From the NCBI GenBank assembly GCA_016188575.1, contig JACPHN010000016.1, positions 1 to 31,136 on the forward strand: a stretch of 31,136 nt of DNA, in the 5' to 3' direction. The first letter of the stretch is position 1; every line of letters begins with the position of its first letter. Made by a program: the position numbers and the translations under genes. Of the stretch, positions 9,277 to 17,251 are shown piece after piece. The DNA comes from Candidatus Schekmanbacteria bacterium (lineage in GTDB: Bacteria > CSSED10-310 > JACPHN01). The notes under the pieces were generated by a model that was not told the DNA's origin, made no database searches, and was given only the letters and a program-made list of their open reading frames with translations.

Positions 9277-11967
9277 ATGTTGTTTGGGAAGAAGAATCGG
9301 ACCGCCTACCTGAAGATCGCCCTGGCCAGCTTGTTCGCCGCATGGAGCTGGGTTGCTCCTGTCGTCGCCCAGCAGACACCGGAGCCTGCGGCCGCCACGG
9401 AAGCGGAAAAGAAGAGGCAGGCCGAACAGGCTTACGAACAGGCCCGCGACCTGATGGACGCCAAGAAAACCGACGAAGCGTTGGCGGCGCTAAAGCGCGC
9501 CAGTGAGCTTGATCCAACTTCCGCCAATGCCTTCTTCGACATGGGGGCGATATACTACCAAAAAGGCGATACCGAAAGCGCCGTGAAGAGCTTTCTCACG
9601 GCAAAGGACCTTTCACCCAATAATCCGGAAGTCTATTTCAATTTAGGGGCCAGCTACAATAAGATGGAGCAAGTTGACAAAGCGGAAGAGACGCTTCGTG
9701 AATGCTTGCGCCTGAAAAAGGACCATCTCAAGGCAACCTACTTGCTCGGGCTTGTTCTGACTAAGATGAAGCGATTCGATGACGCTATTGTAGTCTACCA
9801 GGGAGCTATATCCGCGAACGGATCCGACTGGAATCTGCATTATCTTCTTGGGAATTCCTACTACCTGAAGGGGTCCGAGGATAACGCAATCACCGCGTAC
9901 GAGCGCGCGCTTGAGCTGAACCGCGGGAATGTCCAGGTGGCGAATAACTTGGGGAACTTGTACTACAAGCGTGGAAACTATGAGCGGGCCCAGAAATATT
10001 ACAAGGAGGGGCTGGCTGACGTTGCCGGCGAGCTGGAGCGCGGCGCCGTTGTAGACAAGAAATTTGCACTTCCCTTTTATAATCTTGGCAACTCGTTATA
10101 CCAAAATCAGCAGTACGATGAAGCAGTCAAAGCTTATCAGAATGCGCTGAAGATAGACGCAAACAACGCCCTTGCGTATTTCAACCTTGGCAACATACTG
10201 TTCACAAAGAAACAGTATCAGGGCGCCCTCGATATGTACGAGATGACTCTGAAACAGGATCCGAATTATCTCGCAGTCCACTATAATATAGGAAATACGC
10301 TCTTCATGCTCGGAAATATCGAAAAAGCCTTTGAGCAATACCAGCTCATTTTAGGAAAAGGCGACGCATACAATAAGGTCCACTTCAAGGTCGGCCACTA
10401 TTACTTTGAGAAGGGCCAACTGGAGAAGGCTCTTCAGGAGTACCAGGCTGGCCTCAGCACCGCCGCAGACGCTGTGGACGGTGTTGTCTACAAGAACCTC
10501 AGCCAAATTTATCTGGAAAACGCCGATCACGCCAAAGCTATGGAAAGCGTCCAATCGGCCCTGGCAATCGATGCCAACGATACCGAGGCGAAAGTCTTGA
10601 TGGCAGTTACCCGATATCGAATGGGCGATACAAAGGGTGCCGAAGAGGCCTTCCAGGCTACGCTTCGGCAGGACTCCAAGAATGCGGCGGCGCTTTTTGG
10701 CCTGGGAGCGCTCTATTTTGAGATGGCGGATTACACGAAGGCCCAAGAAATGTTCGACGCCTCTAATAAGGCGTCTCCCAACATGGTGACATTGTATAAT
10801 GTCGCACAGTGCCTGAACCGACTTGGTCAGCAGGCGAAAGCTGCCGACTCGCTCAACGATGCCCTGCGGGCTCCGTTTGCGCGCTTTGGAAACGTCAAGC
10901 GCAAAGAAGTAGCCGTGGCTCGGATCAAGGCTCTGCAAGGCGACTTCCTCTTTTCCCAGGGTGACATGGCCAAAGCCGTATCTGCCTACGAGGAAGCCCT
11001 GGGCGAGGCCAAGGGGATTCAGGCCGTGACCATTCTCAATAACTTGGCGCTGGCCCATGCGCAGGAGAAGAACTACGACAAGGCACATGAAGCGCTGAAG
11101 CGCGCTCTCGGCTTGGGGACAGACACCGGCCTTACCCAGCACAGTCTGGGTCACCTCTTGACGACAATGGGCAAGGACCAGGAGGCAGTCGATGCGTTCA
11201 CCAAGGCTGTCCAGGCAGATGCGGAGAGTTTTTCGCCGCGCTACGGACTGGCCGCCGCATATTTTCGCTCCGGCCGCTATGCCGAAGCGATTCCGGAGTA
11301 CGAGGCGGCGCTGCGGATCCTCGGCGCGATCCCGGAGAGCGAACGTGTCGTCGGCGTGGATAGGAAGCAAGTCGCGGCGTCGATTACCGCGGCAATCGGC
11401 CAGGCGCACTACTTCGCCGGGCAGCTTGAGCCGGCGATCCAGAGCCTGGAACAGCTCAAAGGAACTCCCGAGGAGGCCAACGTCAAGCCCGTACTGCTGG
11501 CGTGCTACGCGCGGCTCGGCGACAGCCACCTGCAGGCCGGTGATTTCGAGCATGCCGTGCAGTTTTTCAAGAAGGCGATCGACGGCGGTCTCGGCGATGT
11601 TGTCGTGCATAACAACATCGGCGTCGCCTATTTCCACCAGGGCAACGGAGAGCGCGCGCGGGCGTCCTTCGACAAGGCCGTAGAGCTTGACGGCGCCTCG
11701 AAAGAAGCGCGTAACAACGCGGCTGTCAGCAAGTTGGAGAGCGGGCAGATCGACGCCGCAAAGGACGGATTCGAGCAGCTGGTCTCGGGAACAAGCGCCT
11801 TCGTTCCGGCGCTTCGAAATCTGGGAATCTACTACGATCGGTATCGCGGGCAACCTGGAGAGGCCATCGCAATGTATGAAAAGTACGTGGCGGCCAATGG
11901 GACCGACCGGGCTCTCGTGGAAAAGTGGATAGAAGTCAAGAAGCAGTTGTTTGTTCCCGAGAATTGA
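9277..11967 (+). CDS. exported TPR-repeat protein (TPR2)
   Basis: The product is 896 residues. ATG 9277 follows GGAGTGAG (9262-9269) that overlaps the PBP1 stop. The signal peptide IALASLFAAWSWVAPVVA is likely cut after about residue 32, followed by a charged Q/E/K-rich linker and then many canonical TPRs, many of the form A-x-x-x-x-NLGNxxxxxxxxxxA. The repeats cover nearly all of the mature protein. Residues about 100-480 are encoded by clearly more AT-rich DNA (AAT, TAT, ATA codons) than the C-terminal third or the neighbouring genes, suggesting mosaic history. The C-terminus (EAIAMYEKYVAANG, then VEKWIEVKKQL) parallels the TPR1 end. Probably a periplasmic scaffold paired with PBP1 or PBP2. 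Confidence 0.88.
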   Translation: MLFGKKNRTAYLKIALASLFAAWSWVAPVVAQQTPEPAAATEAEKKRQAEQAYEQARDLMDAKKTDEALAALKRASELDPTSANAFFDMGAIYYQKGDTESAVKSFLTAKDLSPNNPEVYFNLGASYNKMEQVDKAEETLRECLRLKKDHLKATYLLGLVLTKMKRFDDAIVVYQGAISANGSDWNLHYLLGNSYYLKGSEDNAITAYERALELNRGNVQVANNLGNLYYKRGNYERAQKYYKEGLADVAGELERGAVVDKKFALPFYNLGNSLYQNQQYDEAVKAYQNALKIDANNALAYFNLGNILFTKKQYQGALDMYEMTLKQDPNYLAVHYNIGNTLFMLGNIEKAFEQYQLILGKGDAYNKVHFKVGHYYFEKGQLEKALQEYQAGLSTAADAVDGVVYKNLSQIYLENADHAKAMESVQSALAIDANDTEAKVLMAVTRYRMGDTKGAEEAFQATLRQDSKNAAALFGLGALYFEMADYTKAQEMFDASNKASPNMVTLYNVAQCLNRLGQQAKAADSLNDALRAPFARFGNVKRKEVAVARIKALQGDFLFSQGDMAKAVSAYEEALGEAKGIQAVTILNNLALAHAQEKNYDKAHEALKRALGLGTDTGLTQHSLGHLLTTMGKDQEAVDAFTKAVQADAESFSPRYGLAAAYFRSGRYAEAIPEYEAALRILGAIPESERVVGVDRKQVAASITAAIGQAHYFAGQLEPAIQSLEQLKGTPEEANVKPVLLACYARLGDSHLQAGDFEHAVQFFKKAIDGGLGDVVVHNNIGVAYFHQGNGERARASFDKAVELDGASKEARNNAAVSKLESGQIDAAKDGFEQLVSGTSAFVPALRNLGIYYDRYRGQPGEAIAMYEKYVAANGTDRALVEKWIEVKKQLFVPEN

Positions 11968-12010
11968 CGTCGACTGACGCTCCATCGACCGCGCGTTGGT
12001 GAGAAAAGAG

Positions 12011-13027
12011 ATGAGCATGCTCTCGCGAAGATCGGTACAGTGTGCAACTTTGGTGATCGTGGGTGGGCTTTGCGCACTCTTTCCGCGCCCCGCCATGGCG
12101 GCCGCGGTAGCCATGTACTGGCCGGGAAATCCTTTTCCGGACGCAGTCGAGGGCACGGTCGCGCTGACGGCGTTCAGCGCTTACCTCGGCACCAAGGCCA
12201 ATGTCGGCGGCGAGCTCAAGACTTCCTTCTTCAAGAAGGCTGAGGACTTCGACTCTTTTGGGAAATCAGAAAGTTTGGCGCTGGCGCTGCTCGACCCGGC
12301 CTCATTTCTGGCGCGACAGGAGACCCTCGGGCTGGTCCCGGTCGGCCTAGCGCTGCAGGACAACTCCGTGCAGCTTGATTACGTAGTCGCGGTATCGCGT
12401 GACTCGCCAGCAAAGTCGCTCGCGGATCTTCGCGACAAGTCGGTGTCGGCCTCGGCAAGCGATGCGACGTCACTCAAGCTGCTCTCCAACTGGACCTTCT
12501 GGGGTGAAATCGATGTCGGCAAATTCTTCAGCGCGATCAAGTCGGCGGAGTCAGCGTCCTCGGCCGTACTGGCCGTAGTTTACCGAACCGCTGATGCGGC
12601 GATCACGCCCCTGAGTAACCCTGTGCTGAAGCAGAACGTGCAGGCGGGAAAAGTGAGGGTCTTGGTGCACTTGCACCGCACGGTGGATCTTGTTGCGTCT
12701 TGCTCCAGCGGCGCCATGGACGCTCAGGCGATCCAACGGGTGCGCGCCGCCCTGCTAGAAATGTCGACTGCGCCCGAGGGCCGCAAGGTGCTGGACAAGC
12801 TCGGGATTCAGGGATGGCAGACCGATGGCGTTTCCTTGCTCGTGGAGGACGTTCGCCAAGCGGTCAAGAAGAGCGCTGCGGAGCTCTATCCGCGCCCCCT
12901 CGAGGTGGTGGCGGTGCCCCTTGACAGCGACACCATGGAGAAGCCCACCTCCCCCTTTGTACTGCCCTGGACGCTACGCACGGATGCCTCGGTGCTGGGC
13001 CTATCTACTGCTCAACAGCACCCATGA
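12011..13027 (+). CDS. PhnD-like periplasmic substrate-binding protein (PBP2)
   Basis: The product is 338 residues. ATG 12011 was chosen because the AG-rich GAGAAAAGAG precedes it and because it opens a signal peptide (CATLVIVGGLCALFPRPAMA, cut near residue 30); TTG 11996 or GTG 11999 are alternatives. The mature chain starts AAVAMYWPGNPFPDAVEGT and runs through LDYVVAVSRDSPAKSLADLRDKSV, which aligns by eye with PBP1 (VLYYPDARFHDAVE; YELALVVKADSAAKNIRDLAG). The two are diverged paralogues. It lies 43 bases after TPR2, repeating the TPR-then-PBP order. The C-terminal extension PRPLEVVAVPLDSD lies beyond the usual domain. The ligand is unknown and no cognate permease is present in the window. 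Confidence 0.72.
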   Translation: MSMLSRRSVQCATLVIVGGLCALFPRPAMAAAVAMYWPGNPFPDAVEGTVALTAFSAYLGTKANVGGELKTSFFKKAEDFDSFGKSESLALALLDPASFLARQETLGLVPVGLALQDNSVQLDYVVAVSRDSPAKSLADLRDKSVSASASDATSLKLLSNWTFWGEIDVGKFFSAIKSAESASSAVLAVVYRTADAAITPLSNPVLKQNVQAGKVRVLVHLHRTVDLVASCSSGAMDAQAIQRVRAALLEMSTAPEGRKVLDKLGIQGWQTDGVSLLVEDVRQAVKKSAAELYPRPLEVVAVPLDSDTMEKPTSPFVLPWTLRTDASVLGLSTAQQHP

Positions 13028-13029
13028 GC

Positions 13030-13046
13030 GAGCGGGCCTGCCGCTC
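13030..13046. terminator. GC-rich hairpin between convergent genes
   Basis: GAGCGG, a five-base loop GCCTG, then CCGCTC forms a six-bp stem in the gap between the PBP2 stop and the convergent ATPase stop. No U-tract follows on either strand, so intrinsic termination is only a possibility. Confidence 0.25.
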
Positions 13047-13726
13047 AGACGTACTGGATAGGTCCATCTTCGCGCCCCTCCACGAACTGACGTACGTAGG
13101 GGTGCTCTGAGGCCATGATCTCCTGCGGCGTCCCCGTAGCGAGTATCTTTCCGCCGTAGAGCATCGCCAGACGCGTGCCAATTTTCCGCGCGGTGTGCAT
13201 GTCGTTCGACACTGCGAGGCTCGCAACTTCGTGCTTGCGGTTAAGCGTCAGAATGAGCTCATTGATGACGTCCGACGTCACCGGGTCCAGGCCACCGGTC
13301 GGGTCATCGTAGAGGACCACCCGCGGCCGATGAATCAGGGCTCGCGCGATACCGACGCGCTTTTTCATGCCACCGCTGAGCTGGGAAGGTTTCAGGTCCG
13401 CAATGCTCGGCGACAGATCGACAGCCTGGAGCATGGCAGTAACCTCTTTGCGGATCTCGGATGGTGTCAGGCGGGAGTACTCGATCAGCGCAAAGCCGAC
13501 GTTTTCGTAGACGGTCATGGAGTCGAACAGTGCGTAGTTCTGAAAAACCATGCCCATGTTTCTCCGGACATCTAGCAGGGCGGCACCCGACAGCGATGCG
13601 ATGTCCTGGTCGCCGATCCAGACCTCGCCCGAATCCGGCCGCATCAGTCCCATGCACCTCCACGGAGGTCCCGTCAAGAAGCAGATTGTTGCCGAAACGC
13701 TTGGTGATGCTGTTAAGGCGAATCAA
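13045..13726 (-). pseudogene. MlaF/Mkl-like ABC ATPase, Walker A deleted and frame broken
   Basis: TTG 13726 has GGAGA (13734-13738) seven bases upstream and encodes MIRLNSITKRFGNNLLLDG, a normal ABC ATPase N-terminus. At about 13650-13656 the frame changes and coding resumes at GLMRPDSGEVWIGDQD, so the segment that should hold the Walker A P-loop (about 25 residues) is absent. Downstream motifs remain: Q-loop MVFQNYALFDSMTVYENVGF, signature LSGGMKKRVGIARAL, and Walker B VVLYDDPTGGLDP, where the usual catalytic Glu is Asp (codon 13303-13305). The H-loop reads AVSNDMH, with Asn for the switch His (codon 13204-13206). The family normally powers MCE-type lipid transport with a permease and MCE protein, neither of which is here. 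It converges on PBP2 with 17 bases between the stops. It appears inactive, unless the deletion is an assembly fault. Confidence 0.75.
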
Positions 13727-13752
13727 CGCCGGGTCTCCAAGAAAGGTCGCAG

Positions 13753-13781
13753 TTGACGTCGCAATGCGGTGGCGGTATGAT
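13753..13781 (+). promoter_or_regulatory. carD promoter
   Basis: TTGACG (13753-13758), a 17-base spacer and TATGAT (13776-13781) give five of six matches in each box. Transcription would start near 13788, about 30 bases before the carD ATG. This is the best-scoring promoter by eye in the window. Its -10 box overlaps the -10 box of a promoter on the other strand. Confidence 0.75.
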
Positions 13782-13805
13782 AGGCATACCAGAAAAAGCA
13801 GTCAA
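13777..13805 (-). promoter_or_regulatory. promoter of the ABC ATPase, overlapping the carD promoter
   Basis: On the minus strand TTGACT (13805-13800) is followed after exactly 17 bases by TATCAT (13782-13777). The start point would be near 13770, giving a leader of about 44 bases to the TTG start. The seven bases 13776-13782 (TATGATA) hold both opposing -10 boxes. Confidence 0.65.
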
Positions 13806-13817
13806 GAGGAGGCGGAA

Positions 13818-14318
13818 ATGTTCTCAGCAGGAGACTTTCTTTTCTACCCTGCATACGGTATTGGAAAAGTCAAGGGGATCGAGGAGCAGCTCGACGGAGG
13901 AGCGGCACGGGCCTACTACATCCTCTCGATGCTGGACAAGAAGATGTCCGTCCGCCTTCCGATGGAGAACGCGGACGCCGTCGGCCTCCGCCCCCTCATC
14001 GGGCGGCAAGAAGTGGAGATGGTCTTCGATATCCTTCAGGAAGACCCGGACGTCAGCCAGTCGCAGTGGAACAAGCGCTACCAGATGAACAACGAGAAGC
14101 TGAAGACCGGGTCGATCTACGAGACCGCGGAGGTCGTGCGCGATCTTACGCAGCGCAACCGCAAGAAGACTCTCGGCACCAAGGAAGCGCGGATGCTCGA
14201 TACGGCCCGCCAGCTCCTCATCTCCGAGATTGCCTACGTCCTCGACATCAGCGAAGACGCCGCGGGGGAGCGCATCGTCCAGACGCTGGAGCGGGAGGTC
14301 GTCGTCGCCGCCGAGTGA
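13818..14318 (+). CDS. carD: CarD family transcription regulator (CdnL-like)
   Basis: The product is 166 residues, the standard length. ATG 13818 is preceded by AGAGGAGGCGG. CarD/CdnL proteins bind RNA polymerase beta through an N-terminal Tudor-like domain and stabilise open complexes at promoters, rRNA promoters in particular. The N-terminal domain is recognised from FSAGDFLFYPAYGIGKVKGI and YYILSMLDKKMSVRLPMENA (about residues 1-60), including the typical FxxGDxxxYPxxGxGxV pattern. The remaining helical domain holds WNKRYQMNNEKLKTGS, then EVVRDLTQRNRKKTLGTKE and LLISEIAYVLDISEDAA, as in the family. It is the first gene after a strong promoter. No downstream partner gene follows in the same direction before 16709. 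Confidence 0.93.
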   Translation: MFSAGDFLFYPAYGIGKVKGIEEQLDGGAARAYYILSMLDKKMSVRLPMENADAVGLRPLIGRQEVEMVFDILQEDPDVSQSQWNKRYQMNNEKLKTGSIYETAEVVRDLTQRNRKKTLGTKEARMLDTARQLLISEIAYVLDISEDAAGERIVQTLEREVVVAAE

Positions 14319-14802
14319 GGAGCATCCGGGCGCCTGCGGCATTACTTCCAGGCAACAACTCGCCAAACAGAGGGTGAGTGGCAGCCGGAGGCGCCAGTGT
14401 TCCAGGCGGACCGGTGAGGCGGCCCTTGCAGTAAGCGCGGCGTTGCGTGTTGGCGTCGCGCTCCGCTCTTCCCAGCAGGCGCTCGCGAAAAGAGGCGGCG
14501 CCGGGGCGGTGGTACGTCTGCCCGGCCTCGTCCGCCGCCCGCCCCTGGATGCGCGTATTTCGGCACCATTATCCACCGCCTCCAGTGTACTGGCGTCGTT
14601 CGAATGCGCCTTACACCATGGCGAGCGCAATGCGCGTGGCATGCGGCCCCCCACCTCACTTCCCTCCGCTTGCGGGGGAGGCAGGGGGGGCCTGCGACAC
14701 CTGCAAAGGAGCATCACTCGACAACCGGCCGACGCAGCTTTCTCCCTAGCTAAAAACCGTGTCCCCGTCGGCCGCTTCTCCTCGCACGCCCCGATCATGC
14801 TA
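14319..14802. other. intergenic region between convergent carD and acyl-CoA dehydrogenase
   Basis: About 480 bases contain no convincing gene; long open frames on both strands here are GC-driven and have no domain texture. The region holds a C-rich/G-rich repeat-like block (separate entry) and a short inverted repeat CCAGTGTACTGG near 14584. It looks like non-coding or decayed sequence. Confidence 0.5.
14647..14690. repeat. C-rich/G-rich imperfect inverted repeat
   Basis: A pyrimidine-rich block of C runs with CCTCC (14663-14667) is followed by GCTTGCGGG and GGAGG (14677-14681), then a G run. This is the shape of the dispersed non-coding hairpin elements often found between genes of high-GC proteobacteria. 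Only one copy is present in the window, so its repeat status is inferred. Confidence 0.35.
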
Positions 14803-16542
14803 CTACCGCGCCGCGCTCAGCCCGCGGTTCAGCTCGAGATACCGGAGATCCGCCGGGTCCACGCAGTCGAGGTAGCTCATGCGATATCGCTTCACGCTTC
14901 TTGCCTTGTCCTCTGCGTCCAGCCCGCTACGCTGCTGCCAGGACAGCTCCTGCAGCAGGCTCACAAAGCTGTTCACCTGACACATGCGATCGACGACAGG
15001 CCGAATGAGGAACGACGCCTGTTCCACACTGCTCGCGCCAAGCATCTGCTCGATTGCCCCGGAGACGGCCGCCAACGAGCGGCGCGCCACCTCCTTGTCG
15101 TCGCTCAGCTCGCGACCCTCGATTGCTTCGACGGTCTCGCGGACTTCCCACAGCCATGGCTCGGCCATCTGTCGCTGGGAGAAGTCCCGCAGGACCTGAG
15201 CGCAGAGAGTGTTGTGCGACCCCTCCCAGCTCTCCACCACGATAGCGTCCCGATACAGCCGTGGCAGCACAGAAAACTCCTCGACGGTGCCATTGCCGCC
15301 CAGAATCTCAATCCCGTCGCGCGCGACTTCGCTGCTCCGGATCGCCGTGCAGTACTTGTTGATCATGACGTGGATGCGGCGCGCCGCCACCATGTCGTCG
15401 TTGCCGTTTCCCCTGGCAATTCGGTCGCTCAGGGCGAGCAGCCGAAAGGTAGTCGCAACCGCCGCGTGAAGTTCCATCTTCATTTCCGCAAGCGTCCGTG
15501 ACACGCCCGGAAACGCGGCAATCGGCGATCCGAAGGCGACGCGACGACCAGCAAAGGCCTGGGCTTCAAGATAGGCCCGCCGCATGATCCCACAGGCAGA
15601 GATCGCGTTGAACACGCGCGATGTGTCCAGAACGATGCTGACGAGGTTCTTGAAACCATCCTCGAGCCGACCGATCGGTTCCGCGAGCGCGCCCGCGAAG
15701 TCCATCTCGCCCGTGGCCATCGACCGCGTGCCAATCTTCCCCTTGAGTCGCCGCAAGGAGAAACCGTTTACCTCACCGCCCAGTAACCGCGGAACGAGAA
15801 AGAGGCCGAGCCCGCGCGTGCCTTCGGCCGCTCTTTCCGGGCGGGCGCTAGCCACAAAAAGGCCCGCGTCGGCAACTGAGCAGAACCACTTCTCCCCGGT
15901 CAGTCGATAGCGCCCGGGGAGCTCGGCGCAGGGCGTTGCGACCATGTCGTTGGGGCCTACGTCGGAGCCTCCCTGCACCTCCGTAATGAACTGCGATGCG
16001 TGCAGGCGGCGGTCGTAGTTGTCCGAGATCAGCGCCGGGAGGAAACAATCCTTCTGCTCGCCGGTGCCGGCGGTCTGCAGCAGCTTGATGGCGCCCGCGG
16101 TACATGCGACAGGACAACCGTGCCCGCCTTCGCCGTTCTGTCCGAGCAAATAGGCGAGTGTCCCGGCCAAAACCTCATTGCCGGGTTCGCCCAACACGGC
16201 GAGCACCCCGGTGCGCCAGACCTGTCGTCCGAGCTCGTGGTACGTAGGGTGAAAAACAACCTCTTCAGCTCGTCGCCCGATGCCATCGTGGCGGCGCAGC
16301 ACAGGCAGATTCTCCTCGCGGTTCGACTCGATCACCAGATCGTTCATCACTCCCGCGGCGGCTGCGCCAGCAGCGGCCAGTCTCTCCACTTCGGTTTCGC
16401 GCCGCTCGCCGAGATAGAGTCCCAGTACGTCCCGCAGATTCGCATCTGCTTCGAAAAAATTCGCTGGGTGGTCGCGCTTCCAGGACTGCAAGTCTGACCG
16501 TCCGATGCCTACCGCGGACGCGGTTCCTTCGCTCTGTGACAT
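14803..16542 (-). CDS. AidB-like acyl-CoA dehydrogenase
   Basis: The product is 579 residues, longer than short-chain acyl-CoA dehydrogenases (about 380) and close to AidB and related enzymes (about 540-600). ATG at 16540-16542 has GGAG eight or nine bases upstream. Family marks include FITEVQGGSDVGPND, matching the AidB-type TEKxGGSDV motif, then YRLTGEKWFCSVADAGLFVASARP and GSPIAAFPGVSRTLAEM in the flavin domain. Near the C-terminal flavin-binding region are GIEILGGNGTVEEFSVLPRLYRDA and VESWEGSHNTLCAQVLRD. Such enzymes are FAD-dependent and oxidise acyl-CoA thioesters; AidB itself binds DNA and is linked to alkylation stress, and neither substrate nor DNA binding can be decided here. The gene is monocistronic and diverges from the operon at 16709. 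It ends with TAG. Confidence 0.88.
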   Translation of the reverse strand: MSQSEGTASAVGIGRSDLQSWKRDHPANFFEADANLRDVLGLYLGERRETEVERLAAAGAAAAGVMNDLVIESNREENLPVLRRHDGIGRRAEEVVFHPTYHELGRQVWRTGVLAVLGEPGNEVLAGTLAYLLGQNGEGGHGCPVACTAGAIKLLQTAGTGEQKDCFLPALISDNYDRRLHASQFITEVQGGSDVGPNDMVATPCAELPGRYRLTGEKWFCSVADAGLFVASARPERAAEGTRGLGLFLVPRLLGGEVNGFSLRRLKGKIGTRSMATGEMDFAGALAEPIGRLEDGFKNLVSIVLDTSRVFNAISACGIMRRAYLEAQAFAGRRVAFGSPIAAFPGVSRTLAEMKMELHAAVATTFRLLALSDRIARGNGNDDMVAARRIHVMINKYCTAIRSSEVARDGIEILGGNGTVEEFSVLPRLYRDAIVVESWEGSHNTLCAQVLRDFSQRQMAEPWLWEVRETVEAIEGRELSDDKEVARRSLAAVSGAIEQMLGASSVEQASFLIRPVVDRMCQVNSFVSLLQELSWQQRSGLDAEDKARSVKRYRMSYLDCVDPADLRYLELNRGLSAAR

Positions 16543-16626
16543 GATGCACGCTCCGTTCTTCGCACACTAGGTGCCGACAGCGTCCCCGAGCTTTGCCGAC
16601 GACGCCATCGCCAGGCTGTTGACGCG

Positions 16627-16655
16627 TTGACTCCGATGTTCTTCCACAATAACAT
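16627..16655 (+). promoter_or_regulatory. candidate promoter of the 16709-19244 operon
   Basis: TTGACT (16627-16632), 17 bases, then TAACAT (16650-16655, four of six) lies 53 bases upstream of the first start codon. A second TTGACG begins at 16619 but has no -10 box at a suitable distance. The gap is shared with the divergent acyl-CoA dehydrogenase, for which no clear promoter was found. Confidence 0.4.
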
Positions 16656-16708
16656 GAAACCCACCTTCTTGCGGCACGAAGAGACGAAATCCCTTACGGA
16701 ACCCCTCC

Positions 16709-17251
16709 ATGGAACGTGTAGGCTACCTGCGCACGGTGCGGTTCGGCGAAAAGTACCTCGGCGCCATCATGATCACGGATCCACGCGCCGTTCCGAAGGA
16801 GGTCTTGTATACCGAACCCATCATCCCGACCAGTATTCAGCGGATCCTCTATGGCGGCGTACTCGAAAGTTATCTGCGGGAGGAGATCCTCAGCGCGCAC
16901 CTGCTGCGTGAGATCAAGACGAAGCCCGGCGTCTACATTGTTCATCACGACGAGCTCGCGCTGGCGGGACAGCTCGGCGGTACGCCGAGCGTCGCCGTCC
17001 AGGCAACGCACATCGCATCCCTCGGCGAGGGCGGCGAGATTCGCCGCGTGAACCCCGACGAAGTGCTCGTTCAGCCCATGGCGAACGCCGACCCGCTTCG
17101 CTTCATCTTCGGGAGCAGCGATCCGGGTGTTCAGGAGGAGATCATTCACGAGCTCATCGAGCTTTCGCGTTCGATGGATATTGCCGAACCCTTGGAACGT
17201 ATTGAGCGCGCATTGGAGGTCTTGTGCGAAGGACGGTCAGACGAGCCCTGA
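16709..17251 (+). CDS. conserved-looking hypothetical protein, first gene of the GGDEF operon
   Basis: The product is 180 residues and the family is not recognised. It has no signal peptide and no membrane segment, so it is probably cytoplasmic. The N-terminal part looks like an alpha/beta domain (VGYLRTVRFGEKYLGAIMITD; KEVLYTEPIIPTSIQRILYGG) and the C-terminal third is helical (VQEEIIHELIELSRSMDIAE). The start ATG 16709 has only a weak ribosome binding site (ACGGA). The TGA at 17249-17251 overlaps an ATG at 17251 by one base, and the next open frame actually starts at GTG 17224, so translation of the two is probably coupled. Position suggests a role linked to the diguanylate cyclase two genes downstream. 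That link is inference. Confidence 0.7.
   Translation: MERVGYLRTVRFGEKYLGAIMITDPRAVPKEVLYTEPIIPTSIQRILYGGVLESYLREEILSAHLLREIKTKPGVYIVHHDELALAGQLGGTPSVAVQATHIASLGEGGEIRRVNPDEVLVQPMANADPLRFIFGSSDPGVQEEIIHELIELSRSMDIAEPLERIERALEVLCEGRSDEP

Noticed and set aside
10351-12156. A 601-codon minus-strand open frame opposite TPR2
   Set aside because: It is an antisense shadow of a repeat-rich TPR gene in high-GC DNA; no ribosome binding site and no domain texture.
13824-14798. A 324-codon minus-strand open frame
   Set aside because: It runs antisense to carD and across the repeat-like block; no motif seen.
14319-14802. A possible tRNA or small RNA gene in the gap after carD
   Set aside because: No cloverleaf, no promoter-terminator pair and no conserved loop sequences were found by eye.
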